The notes beneath the pieces were generated by a model, which ran no database searches, was not told where the DNA came from, and was given only the letters and a program-made list of their open reading frames with translations. Of a stretch of DNA of 64,000 nucleotides, positions 1 to 7,719 are shown piece by piece; position 1 is the first letter of the stretch, and every line of letters starts with the position of its first letter. The DNA lies in assembly GCF_002873135.1 (NCBI RefSeq), contig NZ_MCVI01000011.1:39690-103689 (forward strand), in the 5' to 3' direction. The translations under genes and the position numbers were made by a program. This DNA is from Shewanella sp. 10N.286.48.A6. Lineage in GTDB: Bacteria > Pseudomonadota > Gammaproteobacteria > Enterobacterales > Shewanellaceae.

Positions 1-20
1 GGCCACTCGGGAACCCCTCC
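1..20 (-). tRNA. tRNA-Tyr-like, 5' end only (cut by window edge)
   Basis: Read on the minus strand from position 20, the sequence starts GGAGGGG (acceptor strand), then TT, CCC (D stem) and GAGTGGCC (D loop). This matches the start of gammaproteobacterial tRNA-Tyr, which in E. coli runs GGTGGGGTTCCCGAGCGGCC. The anticodon lies outside the window, so the identity rests on the acceptor and D arm only; another class II tRNA is possible. A well-formed promoter sits directly upstream at 36-64. Confidence 0.7.
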
Positions 21-35
21 TCAATTGCGGCGGCA

Positions 36-64
36 ATAGTAGTCACGAATTAAATATAAGTAAA
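36..64 (-). promoter_or_regulatory. sigma70 promoter of the tRNA, with GC-rich discriminator
   Basis: On the minus strand a -35 element TTTACT (59-64) and a -10 element TACTAT (36-41) are separated by exactly 17 bases. They are followed by the GC-rich run TGCCGCCGC before the tRNA 5' end. A GC-rich discriminator is typical of stable RNA promoters under stringent (ppGpp) control; that regulation is inferred from family knowledge. Confidence 0.65.
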
Positions 65-143
65 GGAAAAATCGAAAATAATGCTCAAGTATTTGTTTAA
101 GTGGTCGATAAAATATCAACCTTGATAAATTTGATGTAATTAT

Positions 144-647
144 ATGCAAATTGAGTCGCCATTAGTCAACGAACTGCAATTAGGCAATCGCCTTAATGAT
201 GCAGTTGAACACCATAGAAGAGGCGAATTCGCGCTACTACTTTCTATGTTGTCTAATGACGCTTGCGATATGGCGCAATTTCAAGTCGATAAAAATTTAT
301 CAATTGATGAAAAATTATATAAACAGTTACATATTCCTAAACCCCAAGCATTAGTGTGCGATATATCTCAGCAACAGGCGATTAATCATGCCGGTGATTT
401 TTATGAAAGCGGTTTAAGCCAATTTCATTTACAGCAGGCGTTAAAACCTGAAGCTGTAGTGACGCGGGGAAAATATGATGAAGATTTGCAAATCACCTTA
501 GCGAATTGTGATCTACTAACCAAACTTAAGCACCAACAATTAGTCCCAGATACATCAGCTCTAGCGCAAAATGAATTTCTTGAGCAATTAACCATACAAA
601 GAAAGATGAGCGAAACCCTAGCATCACAACTTTATGCCGTTGCCTAG
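144..647 (+). CDS. VC2046/SO_2500 family protein
   Basis: This 167-residue cytoplasmic protein resembles the small conserved family named after Vibrio VC2046 and Shewanella SO_2500, whose function is not known. I see no signal peptide, membrane segment or catalytic motif; the sequence is hydrophilic and looks largely helical. The ATG at 144 has only a weak ribosome binding site. It stands alone between the divergent tRNA and the YfcZ-like gene. Its stop codon lies inside the first copy of a short tandem repeat (634-684), so the 3' end may vary between strains. The family call is from recall of the sequence pattern. Confidence 0.7.
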   Translation: MQIESPLVNELQLGNRLNDAVEHHRRGEFALLLSMLSNDACDMAQFQVDKNLSIDEKLYKQLHIPKPQALVCDISQQQAINHAGDFYESGLSQFHLQQALKPEAVVTRGKYDEDLQITLANCDLLTKLKHQQLVPDTSALAQNEFLEQLTIQRKMSETLASQLYAVA

Positions 648-684
648 TTAATGCTGTTGCTTAGTAAATGCCGTGGCAGTGATT
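634..684 (+). repeat. imperfect 17-bp tandem repeat, three copies, spanning a stop codon
   Basis: Copies at 634-650 (ATGCCGTTGCCTAGTTA), 651-667 (ATGCTGTTGCTTAGTAA) and 668-684 (ATGCCGTGGCAGTGATT, more diverged). The first copy contains the TAG stop of the preceding gene. It looks like a local replication-slippage duplication. Confidence 0.6.
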
Positions 685-846
685 AAGCCGTTACTTGAGT
701 TGGTTGCTACTAAGCGTTAAGCGCCTGCTGGTTAGACAGCCCCTATTAGGTGCATTACTGATTGGTAATATTGTGAGGCATATAAAGATTTTATTTCAGT
801 TTTTGGGCTATGCTGACGTTTTAATGTGTATTGATAGGTGATAAAA

Positions 847-1134
847 GTGATAAAAACGATTACTAAGCAAGAAGTACAAGTCAGTGACAACTGTAATGAT
901 TGCGGCAGCTTTGTCGATATTGGTGCTGTTATCGAAGAAGAAGATACACAACTTATCTTGCAAGTTGATGGTGAAAACTTTCAGCAAATTGCAGATGACT
1001 TAGTTAGCAAAGCCAAAGAACGTTTTAGCAATGTCAAAGTACAGCAGCAAGTAACCGAGCAAGATGCGGTGGTTACTTTTGAGTTTGACGTTACGGTAGA
1101 AAAAATGATTTTCCAATTAGAAAACGGCCTTTAA
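847..1134 (+). CDS. YfcZ/YiiS (DUF406) family protein
   Basis: A protein of about 95 residues matching the DUF406 family (E. coli YfcZ and YiiS). The conserved N-terminal patch NCNDCGSFVDIGAVI and the C-terminal MIFQLENG match the family pattern CxCVDVG and MLIFQLG. The function is unknown; the fold is a small alpha/beta domain in the cytoplasm. Two GTG starts are possible, at 838 and 847. The sequence AGGTGA (836-841) is a good ribosome binding site five bases before 847 and overlaps the 838 codon, so I prefer 847. It is a single-gene unit. Confidence 0.75.
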   Translation: MIKTITKQEVQVSDNCNDCGSFVDIGAVIEEEDTQLILQVDGENFQQIADDLVSKAKERFSNVKVQQQVTEQDAVVTFEFDVTVEKMIFQLENGL

Positions 1135-1155
1135 TTAGTCGTTTCTATGAGGTGT

Positions 1156-1200
1156 TGAAGGTTACAACTTGCTGTTTTAAAATAGGAAGTGTAACCTTCA
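1156..1200. repeat. long inverted repeat with 11-bp perfect arms
   Basis: The arms TGAAGGTTACA (1156-1166) and TGTAACCTTCA (1190-1200) are perfect complements around a 23-base loop, just after the YfcZ-like gene. No T-run follows, so it is not a classical terminator on the plus strand. It could be an operator pair or an RNA hairpin. Confidence 0.6.
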
Positions 1201-1332
1201 TTTACCGAAGTTGAGTAAAATTCAACATCATGATTTTGATAATAACATTTTTGTAAATATCTCTTTTTAGCAACACTTCTTAACATTTTTAGAGTGTTAT
1301 TAACGGCTAAGTTCCGTTATTTTAAGTAGAAA

Positions 1333-1354
1333 AAACCTCCACAGAAAGAGGTTT
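1333..1354 (+). promoter_or_regulatory. small hairpin in the leader of the GGDEF-EAL gene
   Basis: AAACCTC (1333-1339) pairs with GAGGTTT (1348-1354) across an 8-base loop, ending 33 bases before the ATG at 1388. It does not resemble a GEMM cyclic-di-GMP riboswitch. A regulatory role is only a guess. Confidence 0.35.
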
Positions 1355-1387
1355 ACCCGACTGTTAAGTTGTCCTTTGGGAATAATA

Positions 1388-3565
1388 ATGAAACAAACTG
1401 AGCAACGACATTTATTAGAGTTAATTGTAAACTCTGTCGCCAAAGAACAAGGCGACTTTAAACAGACCTCAGAGTTAGTCTGTAAATTACTACTAAAGTT
1501 TTTTAATGCTAGTAGCGTTTCAGTTATTTCATTACGTAACAAGTCACTAAAGCAAGAAATCATTGCTTGTCTGTCTGCTGATGACAGCCTAAAACAATTA
1601 ATTTACCAACACCGCAACGATAATCTTGTTGCAAATGCCTACTTTGATGATATACGCCGTTACCGTCATATTGTCAGTGACAGTTCTCAAACTGACACCC
1701 GTCTGCAGGGCTTAAGTGCTTATTATAAGCAAGCCAATGTTCACGCAAATTTAGATGTTGCCATCCGTATCAATGGTCATATAGAAGGGCTATTGTGCAT
1801 TGAGTTTGAACATCCTCTAAAGCTAACAAGCGATCAAATACAATTTGCTTGTCAATTTGCCGATCAATTGGCTTTAACCCTTGCCACCCGCTATGCCTAC
1901 GATAAAGATGAGCGAATAACACTATTTCATAGTGCTACAGAGCAAGCTAAGCATGTATTGATGCTTATTAATCTTAAAACCCAAATTATTGAATATATAA
2001 ATCCAGCTCATGAAAAAATGACTGGCCTAAGTCGCGATATTGTTCAAGATAATCAATTAGTCAGCTTAGATTTTTTTCGTGGCAAACGAGAGCTTGCTGA
2101 TGAAATGACCCAAGCGTTAATCAATGGCAATGTGGTAGAAGGTGAAAGTGAGCTAACTCGTCTTGATGGCTCGAACTACTGGGTGCAGTATCAAGCCAAC
2201 CGCTTTGTCACTGAGCAAGGAAACGATTACGCCTTAGTGTCATGCCTTGATGTTACTGCTCAGCGTAAAAGCAAAGAGCAGCTTGAGCATCTTGCTTGGA
2301 ATTGCAGCCTCACCGGCCTGAGTAATCGCCTTCATTTTACTCAGCAATTAGAAAGGCTCTCACAAGGCACGTTGATCCTTATCGACTTAATGGGCTTTAA
2401 GCGGTTTAACGATACCAATGGTCATGAGCAAGGCGATGCCTTGTTATCCGAAGTCGCTCGACGATTAAAACATTTTGCTAACAGCCATGATGCTATTGAT
2501 GTGGCGCGAGTCGGCAGTGACGAATTTGCAATGATTTTACCGCAATTTGATGCTGCTGAATTACTCGAGAACAATATTAATAAGTTATATCAACAATTAC
2601 TGGTCACCTCGGTAATTGGTCGTGAAAAAGTTGACCCTAAAGCGGCGCTAGCCATTGTTGATATAGCTGCGGTTGCAGATCAGTTTTCACCACTATCCTG
2701 TGCTGATATTGCTCTGCAGTACGCGAAAAAGAAGCCATCACTGAATTACCAAGTCTTTAATGATGACTTATTAGCAACCTTTAAAAATAACGCCGAAATA
2801 GAGCGAGATTTACAAACCGCGGTACGTAACAGGCAATTTGAACTGTATTATCAGCCACTGATGGATTTAAAAAATCATAAATTTATTGGCGCAGAAGCAT
2901 TAATCCGCTGGCATCACCCTAAAAAAGGTGTGCTTTACCCGGGGGCATTTATTGATATCGCTGAACAAACCGGCATGATCACTGTCATTGGCGAATGGGT
3001 ATTGGAAGCGGCCTGTAAGCAACTTAACTTATGGCAGCATAAGAATGTTGATATCGTCATGCATGTTAATGTTGCTGCAAGGCAATTTTTCAGTGGCAAT
3101 TTATTTGAGCAAGTTTGGAGCTTAGTTACCCGCTACCGGATTAAACCACAAAGCTTAATTTTAGAAATTACTGAAACTGAGCTAATGGGAGATATTCGCC
3201 ATGCAACCCGACTTTGCCAAGAATTAGCCGATTTAGGCGTTGGCTTAGCCATCGATGATTTTGGTACAGGTTACAGCTCTATGCGTTATTTAAAGCAGTT
3301 TCCAATTACTAAGTTAAAAATCGATCGCTCATTTATTGCCGATTTAACCACCAGTCATCAGAGCCGTGAAATTGTCAGCGCCATTATTGCTATGGCCAAG
3401 GCGTTAAATATATCCCTAACAGCAGAAGGGGTTGAAACCAAGGAGCAAGAGCTGTTCCTTGAAGATAGCTGTTGCCATCACGCACAGGGTTATTTATACA
3501 GCCCAGCCATAAGAGAAAACGAATTTTCACAGTTTATTTTTGAAAAAAATGAAGTCGTGCATTAG
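1388..3565 (+). CDS. GAF-PAS-GGDEF-EAL cyclic-di-GMP signalling protein
   Basis: A 725-residue cytoplasmic protein with no membrane segment. In order: a GAF-like domain (about 10-165), a PAS domain (about 175-285), GGDEF (about 290-455) and EAL (about 470-715). The GGDEF signature reads RVGSDEF, so the second Gly is Ser, and diguanylate cyclase activity may be weak or absent. The EAL domain looks fully active: AEALIRWHHP, LEITETELM, IDDFGTGYSS, LKIDRSFI and TAEGVET are present. It probably acts as a sensory phosphodiesterase, with GAF and PAS binding an unknown ligand. The ATG at 1388, preceded by GGGA, is preferred over an in-frame TTG at 1376. It is monocistronic and ends in a hairpin terminator. 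Confidence 0.9.
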   Translation: MKQTEQRHLLELIVNSVAKEQGDFKQTSELVCKLLLKFFNASSVSVISLRNKSLKQEIIACLSADDSLKQLIYQHRNDNLVANAYFDDIRRYRHIVSDSSQTDTRLQGLSAYYKQANVHANLDVAIRINGHIEGLLCIEFEHPLKLTSDQIQFACQFADQLALTLATRYAYDKDERITLFHSATEQAKHVLMLINLKTQIIEYINPAHEKMTGLSRDIVQDNQLVSLDFFRGKRELADEMTQALINGNVVEGESELTRLDGSNYWVQYQANRFVTEQGNDYALVSCLDVTAQRKSKEQLEHLAWNCSLTGLSNRLHFTQQLERLSQGTLILIDLMGFKRFNDTNGHEQGDALLSEVARRLKHFANSHDAIDVARVGSDEFAMILPQFDAAELLENNINKLYQQLLVTSVIGREKVDPKAALAIVDIAAVADQFSPLSCADIALQYAKKKPSLNYQVFNDDLLATFKNNAEIERDLQTAVRNRQFELYYQPLMDLKNHKFIGAEALIRWHHPKKGVLYPGAFIDIAEQTGMITVIGEWVLEAACKQLNLWQHKNVDIVMHVNVAARQFFSGNLFEQVWSLVTRYRIKPQSLILEITETELMGDIRHATRLCQELADLGVGLAIDDFGTGYSSMRYLKQFPITKLKIDRSFIADLTTSHQSREIVSAIIAMAKALNISLTAEGVETKEQELFLEDSCCHHAQGYLYSPAIRENEFSQFIFEKNEVVH

Positions 3566-3583
3566 CACGACTTGTTGTTTTTT
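3552..3583. terminator. bidirectional terminator between the GGDEF-EAL gene and ychJ
   Basis: AAGTCGTGC (3552-3560) pairs with GCACGACTT (3565-3573) over a 4-base loop. A T-rich run follows on the plus strand and a run of seven T on the minus strand, so it can end both convergent genes. The loop holds the start of the GGDEF-EAL stop codon. Confidence 0.75.
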
Positions 3584-3592
3584 GATGGTGTG

Positions 3593-4075
3593 TTAGCCTG
3601 TTAACTTCATGCAGCAGGCTTTAAATTTTTTACCACTATGGCAGATACATGGGTCATTTCGCTTTGGTAAATCCGCGTTAAATTGCTCACCAGTGGTGTA
3701 AAACCACTTAGCGTCTTCTCGAACAAATTGTGATTTTTCATAGATCGCATCGATTTCACCGTCATGATAAAACCAAGCTTTAAAGGTCACCGTTGCCGTG
3801 GCGAGCTCATCTTGTGGCTCAAAATTAATCACCTCTAATCCAAGCCATCGAGTAAGCTCAGCCCCTTGAGACAAATCATTAATAGATAGGCCGCCGCGAT
3901 AGTTAGCATGATGAGTCTCGATTAAATAGGGATAGTGTTGTAATACAAAGGCGCAATAACGCGAGCGCATCAGGATCTCAGCTGTAGCTGCAACTTGAAC
4001 ATTACTGTGGTATGGCTTACAACAATCTTCATAAGTTGAATCACTGCCGCAGGGACAATGTATTTTAGTCGTCAT
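3593..4075 (-). CDS. ychJ: YchJ family protein with two SEC-C zinc motifs
   Basis: A 160-residue cytoplasmic protein of the YchJ (UPF0225) family. A SEC-C metal-binding motif stands at each end: CPCGSDSTYEDCC at residues 8-20, and CICHSGKKFKACC near the C terminus. Between them is an NTF2-like core with the family pattern RSRYCAFVLQHYPYLIETHH and ELTRWLGLEV. In the second motif one Gly after the CxC is Ser, but the Cys ligands are intact. SEC-C motifs bind zinc and are also found at the end of SecA; the role of YchJ itself is not established. It is a single gene convergent with the upstream-numbered GGDEF-EAL gene. Confidence 0.85.
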   Translation of the reverse strand: MTTKIHCPCGSDSTYEDCCKPYHSNVQVAATAEILMRSRYCAFVLQHYPYLIETHHANYRGGLSINDLSQGAELTRWLGLEVINFEPQDELATATVTFKAWFYHDGEIDAIYEKSQFVREDAKWFYTTGEQFNADLPKRNDPCICHSGKKFKACCMKLTG

Positions 4076-4203
4076 AGTAGCTGTCTTTTAAATGCAATGA
4101 GTAAAAATGGGTTATAAAGTGTTGAAGGCTTATCTTTAATGGCTTAAAGCACTGATTATTAAACTGGTTAATAAGAGTTTTAAACTAGTAGCTTTAACAA
4201 TTG

Positions 4204-4821
4204 CTATGGAATTCGATGTTCTGCTTCAACGGGTACAGAACCCACTTCAGCTTCATTTTCAACTGATATCGATTTAGCTTCAGTATTGAATTGGCGACCA
4301 TAATATAAGTTAGAAATGGGTTTTGCCGAATAGTAAAGCTCAGGATTCATTTTGGTGTTTGAATCAACAATAAACTGCCATTGATTGTTAGTGTCTTTTT
4401 GTGACACAAAAACAAATTTACCTGAAAATACACTAATTTGATCGCCTGTTTCTTTTTTAGGGTGGAATCGAACCAAATAAAAGCCAACGTCAGTAGCACT
4501 ATCGTTAGTTAGCTTTCTATTGATGACTCGAAAATCGACTTCAATACGGGCTTCTCTTTTAGCAATTTTTTCAAAAAAATGCTGATAAAGTTCAACTATT
4601 TGTGGTTTACCGGTAATGATACCTTGATTTGGTGTTTCAGAAAGGTACACCGCATCATCGGTATACATGGTCTCGATGATACTGATATCTAAATTTTCAA
4701 AACCTGACGCAAAAGTTTTATAGTTTTGGTTTATGATTTCGTTATCTGTCAAGGTCACAGCTTGATTGAAAAAACTGATTAATGAGAAGCAGGCAATAAA
4801 AAATATTTTATAATGAGGCAT
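4204..4821 (-). CDS. secreted NTF2-like (DUF4440/SnoaL-type) protein
   Basis: A 205-residue protein with an N-terminal signal peptide (KIFFIACFSLISFFNQAVT), so it is probably periplasmic. The body (about 25-175) has the cone-shaped NTF2-like pattern: an N-terminal helix, YTDDAVYLSETPNQGIITGKPQIVELYQHFF, then strands ending in WQFIVDSNTKMNP. Such domains serve as small ligand-binding pockets or enzymes; no catalytic residues can be assigned here. The C-terminal 30 residues are acidic and probably disordered. It stands alone and divergent from smrA. Function unknown. Confidence 0.65.
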   Translation of the reverse strand: MPHYKIFFIACFSLISFFNQAVTLTDNEIINQNYKTFASGFENLDISIIETMYTDDAVYLSETPNQGIITGKPQIVELYQHFFEKIAKREARIEVDFRVINRKLTNDSATDVGFYLVRFHPKKETGDQISVFSGKFVFVSQKDTNNQWQFIVDSNTKMNPELYYSAKPISNLYYGRQFNTEAKSISVENEAEVGSVPVEAEHRIP

Positions 4822-4938
4822 GCAATTATTTTGCTCTTAGTGATTCTAACAATAGTCATTACGACAATGGCAACACTATAAATTATTCGGTAGTGATACT
4901 AAAGTGGATAATCTTTACAAAGTGTGTAGGAACCAATA

Positions 4939-5529
4939 ATGAATAACGATGACAGCGCACTGTTTTTAGCAGAAATGGCAGGGGTAAAACCCATTAAGGC
5001 CAGTGATAGTATTTTTAGCTTCGATTCCGACATCGCAACAGAAGCGCAATTAGCCAGACGAGCTGCTGCAGCGCAGAATGAGTACATTAGTAAACTTACT
5101 GTAGATCCGATGATGATTAGCGCGGTAAAACCGGAAGACATGGTGAGTTACAAGCTTGATGGGGTTCAAGATGAAGTGTTTAGTCATCTGCGGCTTGGTA
5201 AATATAAATATCAAACAGTGGTTGATTTACATGTTTATCGCTTAGCTCAAGCGCGGGAATACCTTATCGAGGCGATTATCAAAGCACATCATCGTGGTGA
5301 GCGTAATATTTTGGTTATTCACGGTAAAGGCTTTAAAAGTAAGCCATACCCAGGGTTAATGAAATCAGCAGTGTGCCAATGGTTGATGCAGTTAGACGAA
5401 GTGCAAGCCTATCATTCTGCTACTCGTACTCAGGGTGGCACCGGTGCAGTATTTGTTATGCTGGTTAAATCCGCTCAGCAACGAATTGAGGCAAGTGAAA
5501 CTAATCGTAAAGGAAGCGGTTTTAGGTAG
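4939..5529 (+). CDS. smrA: Smr-domain DNA endonuclease SmrA
   Basis: A 196-residue protein with a C-terminal Smr domain (about 90-175) carrying VDLHVYRLAQA (DLH motif), VIHGKGFKSKPYPGLMK (HGKG motif) and TGAVFVMLVK. The N-terminal DSALFLAEMAGVKPIK matches the E. coli SmrA (YdaL) type rather than the SmrB type. Small MutS-related domains of this kind nick DNA or RNA; the precise physiological role of SmrA is not settled. The ATG at 4939 follows TAGGA at a good distance. It is monocistronic and convergent with the M2 peptidase gene. Confidence 0.85.
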   Translation: MNNDDSALFLAEMAGVKPIKASDSIFSFDSDIATEAQLARRAAAAQNEYISKLTVDPMMISAVKPEDMVSYKLDGVQDEVFSHLRLGKYKYQTVVDLHVYRLAQAREYLIEAIIKAHHRGERNILVIHGKGFKSKPYPGLMKSAVCQWLMQLDEVQAYHSATRTQGGTGAVFVMLVKSAQQRIEASETNRKGSGFR

Positions 5530-5562
5530 TCTATATTATCGGCATCACATAGCGTTATTACC

Positions 5563-5618
5563 CTTATAACAAGGCCTACTCACTAAAACAGTCAGTGGGC
5601 CTATTTGTTATTGGCAGT
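5563..5618. terminator. probable bidirectional terminator between smrA and the M2 peptidase
   Basis: The segment AGGCCTACTCACT is nearly complementary to AGTCAGTGGGCCT, with one wobble and one mismatch. It is flanked by ATAACAA and TTGTTAT, which extend the stem. No long T-run is present, so the call is moderate. Confidence 0.45.
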
Positions 5619-5642
5619 TCATTTAAAACAGCTAACGATGAG

Positions 5643-7526
5643 TTACCAACCGCATTGACGGTTTTGTTGGCTATTTTGCTTTTCTAACCACACTTGTAAT
5701 GGCGCAAAATAATCGAGTACCGCTTTAGCATCCATGTTTTTAGTGCCAGTGACGATATTTAACGCTTCAGGCCACGGCTGACTTAAACCTGACTCAAGCA
5801 TTTGATTAAGCTTATCTCCGGCGTCTTTATTACCATAAATACTACAACGGTGCACTGGGCCTTCATTACCGGCGATCTCACATAATGCTTTATGGAACTG
5901 GAATTGAAGTACGTGGGCTAAAAAGTAGCGTGTGTAAGGAACATTGCCAGGGACGTGATATTTAGCGCCCGGATCAAAGTCTGCTTCAGTACGTGCTATA
6001 GGCGCTTTAACGCCTTGGTATTTTTCACGTAAATCCCACCAAGCTTGGTTATATTGAGCTGGGCTAATTTCGCCATTAAATACTTTCCAGCGCCATTGAT
6101 CGATCATCAAACCAAATGGCATGAAGGCAATTTTATCAAGGGCTTGACGCAGTAACAGTCCGATGTCTTTTGATTCATCAGGCACTTCATCTAATAGACC
6201 GATTTGTTTGAGGTAACTCGGCGTAATTGATAGCGCAATCGTGTCACCAATGGCTTCATGGAAACCGTCGTTTGCAGAACCTTTAAATAGGTGAGGTTGG
6301 TTTTTATAAGCGCGCTGATAATAGTTGTGACCTAATTCATGATGAATAACGGTAAAGTCTTCGGCGGTTTTTTGAATACACATTTTAATGCGAATATCGT
6401 CTTCGTTATCTAGATCCCAAGCTGAAGCATGACAAACGACATCGCGATCTTTAGGTTGCACAAATAATGAGCGAGTCCAAAATGTTTCTGGTAGCGCTTC
6501 AAAGCCTAATGATGAGAAAAACCCTTCAGCTTGCTTAACCATTTTAATTTCATCATAGTTATTGGCCGCTAAAAGCTCGGTAACATTGTAGCCAGGATCT
6601 GCATCATCAGGGGCGACAGTATTGTAAATGGTTCCCCATTGCTGAGCCCACATATTACCCAATAGATGCGCAGGAATAGGACCATTATCTGGTGCTACCT
6701 CGTCTCCATATTGCTGATTTAGTTCGCCACGGACATAACAATGTAGTGAATCATATAAAGGTTTAATATCACCCCAAAGTCGGTCTAATTCGGCTGAAAA
6801 CGCCTCAGGCTCCATATCATATTGACTACGCCAAAGTTCTGATAAATCGCTAAAGCCTAAATCTTGCGCGCCTTCATTAGCCAGCTCAACTTCACGTTTA
6901 AATAATGGACGCATAGGTTTGGCTATTTCACGCCATCCTTGCCATGCTTCTAATAGCACCGCAGGATCTTGAGATTCAGCCATCAAATTTGATAATTCTG
7001 GCTGGGTTAAGCAGCGACCATCGGCAAAACAGTATTTCCCTTTACCGTATAAGCCATTCAGTTCTGAGCTAATTTGTGCAAGCTCAGCGTTTTTAGCAGG
7101 ATCTAATGGCGCAGGTAATACCAAGCTACTTCGTAAAATATGTAACTTGCGGGCGTTAACAGGATCTAATTCGACCTTGGCATATTTAGCCGCTTCGGTG
7201 GCAAAGCCAACTGACATCGAAGTCATTTTTTCACTAATTGCAGCAGAAAGCGCAGCAGTATCTTCAGTGATAAAATTGCTATAAACCCATTCGGTGCGTG
7301 CGCCTTCTACAGAGAGTTTGGCCAACTGTGCTTCAGCATCATTAATAAATGCGATTGCTGAAGCGCTATCAATTTTGGTTGTTTTTTCAGTTGATTGGCT
7401 AGCTGGTGGCAGAGGATTTGTGGTGGTTAAATTAATCTCTTCATCCATTTGTTGGCAGGCTGAAAGGCCAAGCGCCATTGAAATAACAACAGCGATAGTA
7501 GACGGTTGTTTAAAAGTTAACTTCAT
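5643..7526 (-). CDS. M2 family peptidyl-dipeptidase A, predicted lipoprotein
   Basis: A 627-residue zinc metallopeptidase of the angiotensin-converting-enzyme family (M2), which removes C-terminal dipeptides from oligopeptides. The N terminus is a lipoprotein signal: a basic MKLTFKQ, a hydrophobic stretch and the lipobox LSAC (Cys24), so it is probably anchored in the envelope. The zinc motif is HHELGH followed by GFHEAIGDT, whose Glu is the third ligand; the family segment AKYHVPGNVPYTRYFLAH is present near the C terminus. Full family length, so it appears complete. It is monocistronic and divergent from psrA, with about 190 bases between them. Confidence 0.9.
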   Translation of the reverse strand: MKLTFKQPSTIAVVISMALGLSACQQMDEEINLTTTNPLPPASQSTEKTTKIDSASAIAFINDAEAQLAKLSVEGARTEWVYSNFITEDTAALSAAISEKMTSMSVGFATEAAKYAKVELDPVNARKLHILRSSLVLPAPLDPAKNAELAQISSELNGLYGKGKYCFADGRCLTQPELSNLMAESQDPAVLLEAWQGWREIAKPMRPLFKREVELANEGAQDLGFSDLSELWRSQYDMEPEAFSAELDRLWGDIKPLYDSLHCYVRGELNQQYGDEVAPDNGPIPAHLLGNMWAQQWGTIYNTVAPDDADPGYNVTELLAANNYDEIKMVKQAEGFFSSLGFEALPETFWTRSLFVQPKDRDVVCHASAWDLDNEDDIRIKMCIQKTAEDFTVIHHELGHNYYQRAYKNQPHLFKGSANDGFHEAIGDTIALSITPSYLKQIGLLDEVPDESKDIGLLLRQALDKIAFMPFGLMIDQWRWKVFNGEISPAQYNQAWWDLREKYQGVKAPIARTEADFDPGAKYHVPGNVPYTRYFLAHVLQFQFHKALCEIAGNEGPVHRCSIYGNKDAGDKLNQMLESGLSQPWPEALNIVTGTKNMDAKAVLDYFAPLQVWLEKQNSQQNRQCGW

Positions 7527-7685
7527 CTTACAGGTTTCCTTATTTTTATTTTCGACGACAGTTTACATAATTAACTTAAATATTGCATTTTAGTTGCAAC
7601 TTGGTGCGCAAAGGGTTGCTGCTATTGTGTTGAGATGTAATAGCTGCAAGAAATTAGATTGACAACTGTGCGCTCAATGTTTAAT

Positions 7686-7702
7686 TTAAACGAGTGTTTT
7701 AA
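7686..7702. promoter_or_regulatory. PsrA operator upstream of psrA-fadE
   Basis: The sequence TTAAACGAGTGTTTTAA holds AAAC, four bases, GTTT, which is the PsrA consensus known from Pseudomonas and predicted in Shewanella. It ends about 18 bases before the psrA start, so it probably mediates autorepression of the psrA-fadE operon that is relieved by long-chain acyl ligands. The match is seen; the regulation is inferred. Confidence 0.7.
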
Positions 7703-7719
7703 TTGATTTGGGTCATGGA

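Noticed and set aside
1-100. Plus-strand frames open at the left edge as the end of an upstream protein gene
   Set aside because: All frames are short, and the tRNA and promoter reading on the minus strand explains the bases better.
838-846. Upstream GTG start for the YfcZ-like gene
   Set aside because: It overlaps the ribosome binding site that serves the GTG at 847.
1300-1388. Possible cyclic-di-GMP riboswitch in the leader of the GGDEF-EAL gene
   Set aside because: A hairpin exists, but none of the conserved GEMM core elements is present.
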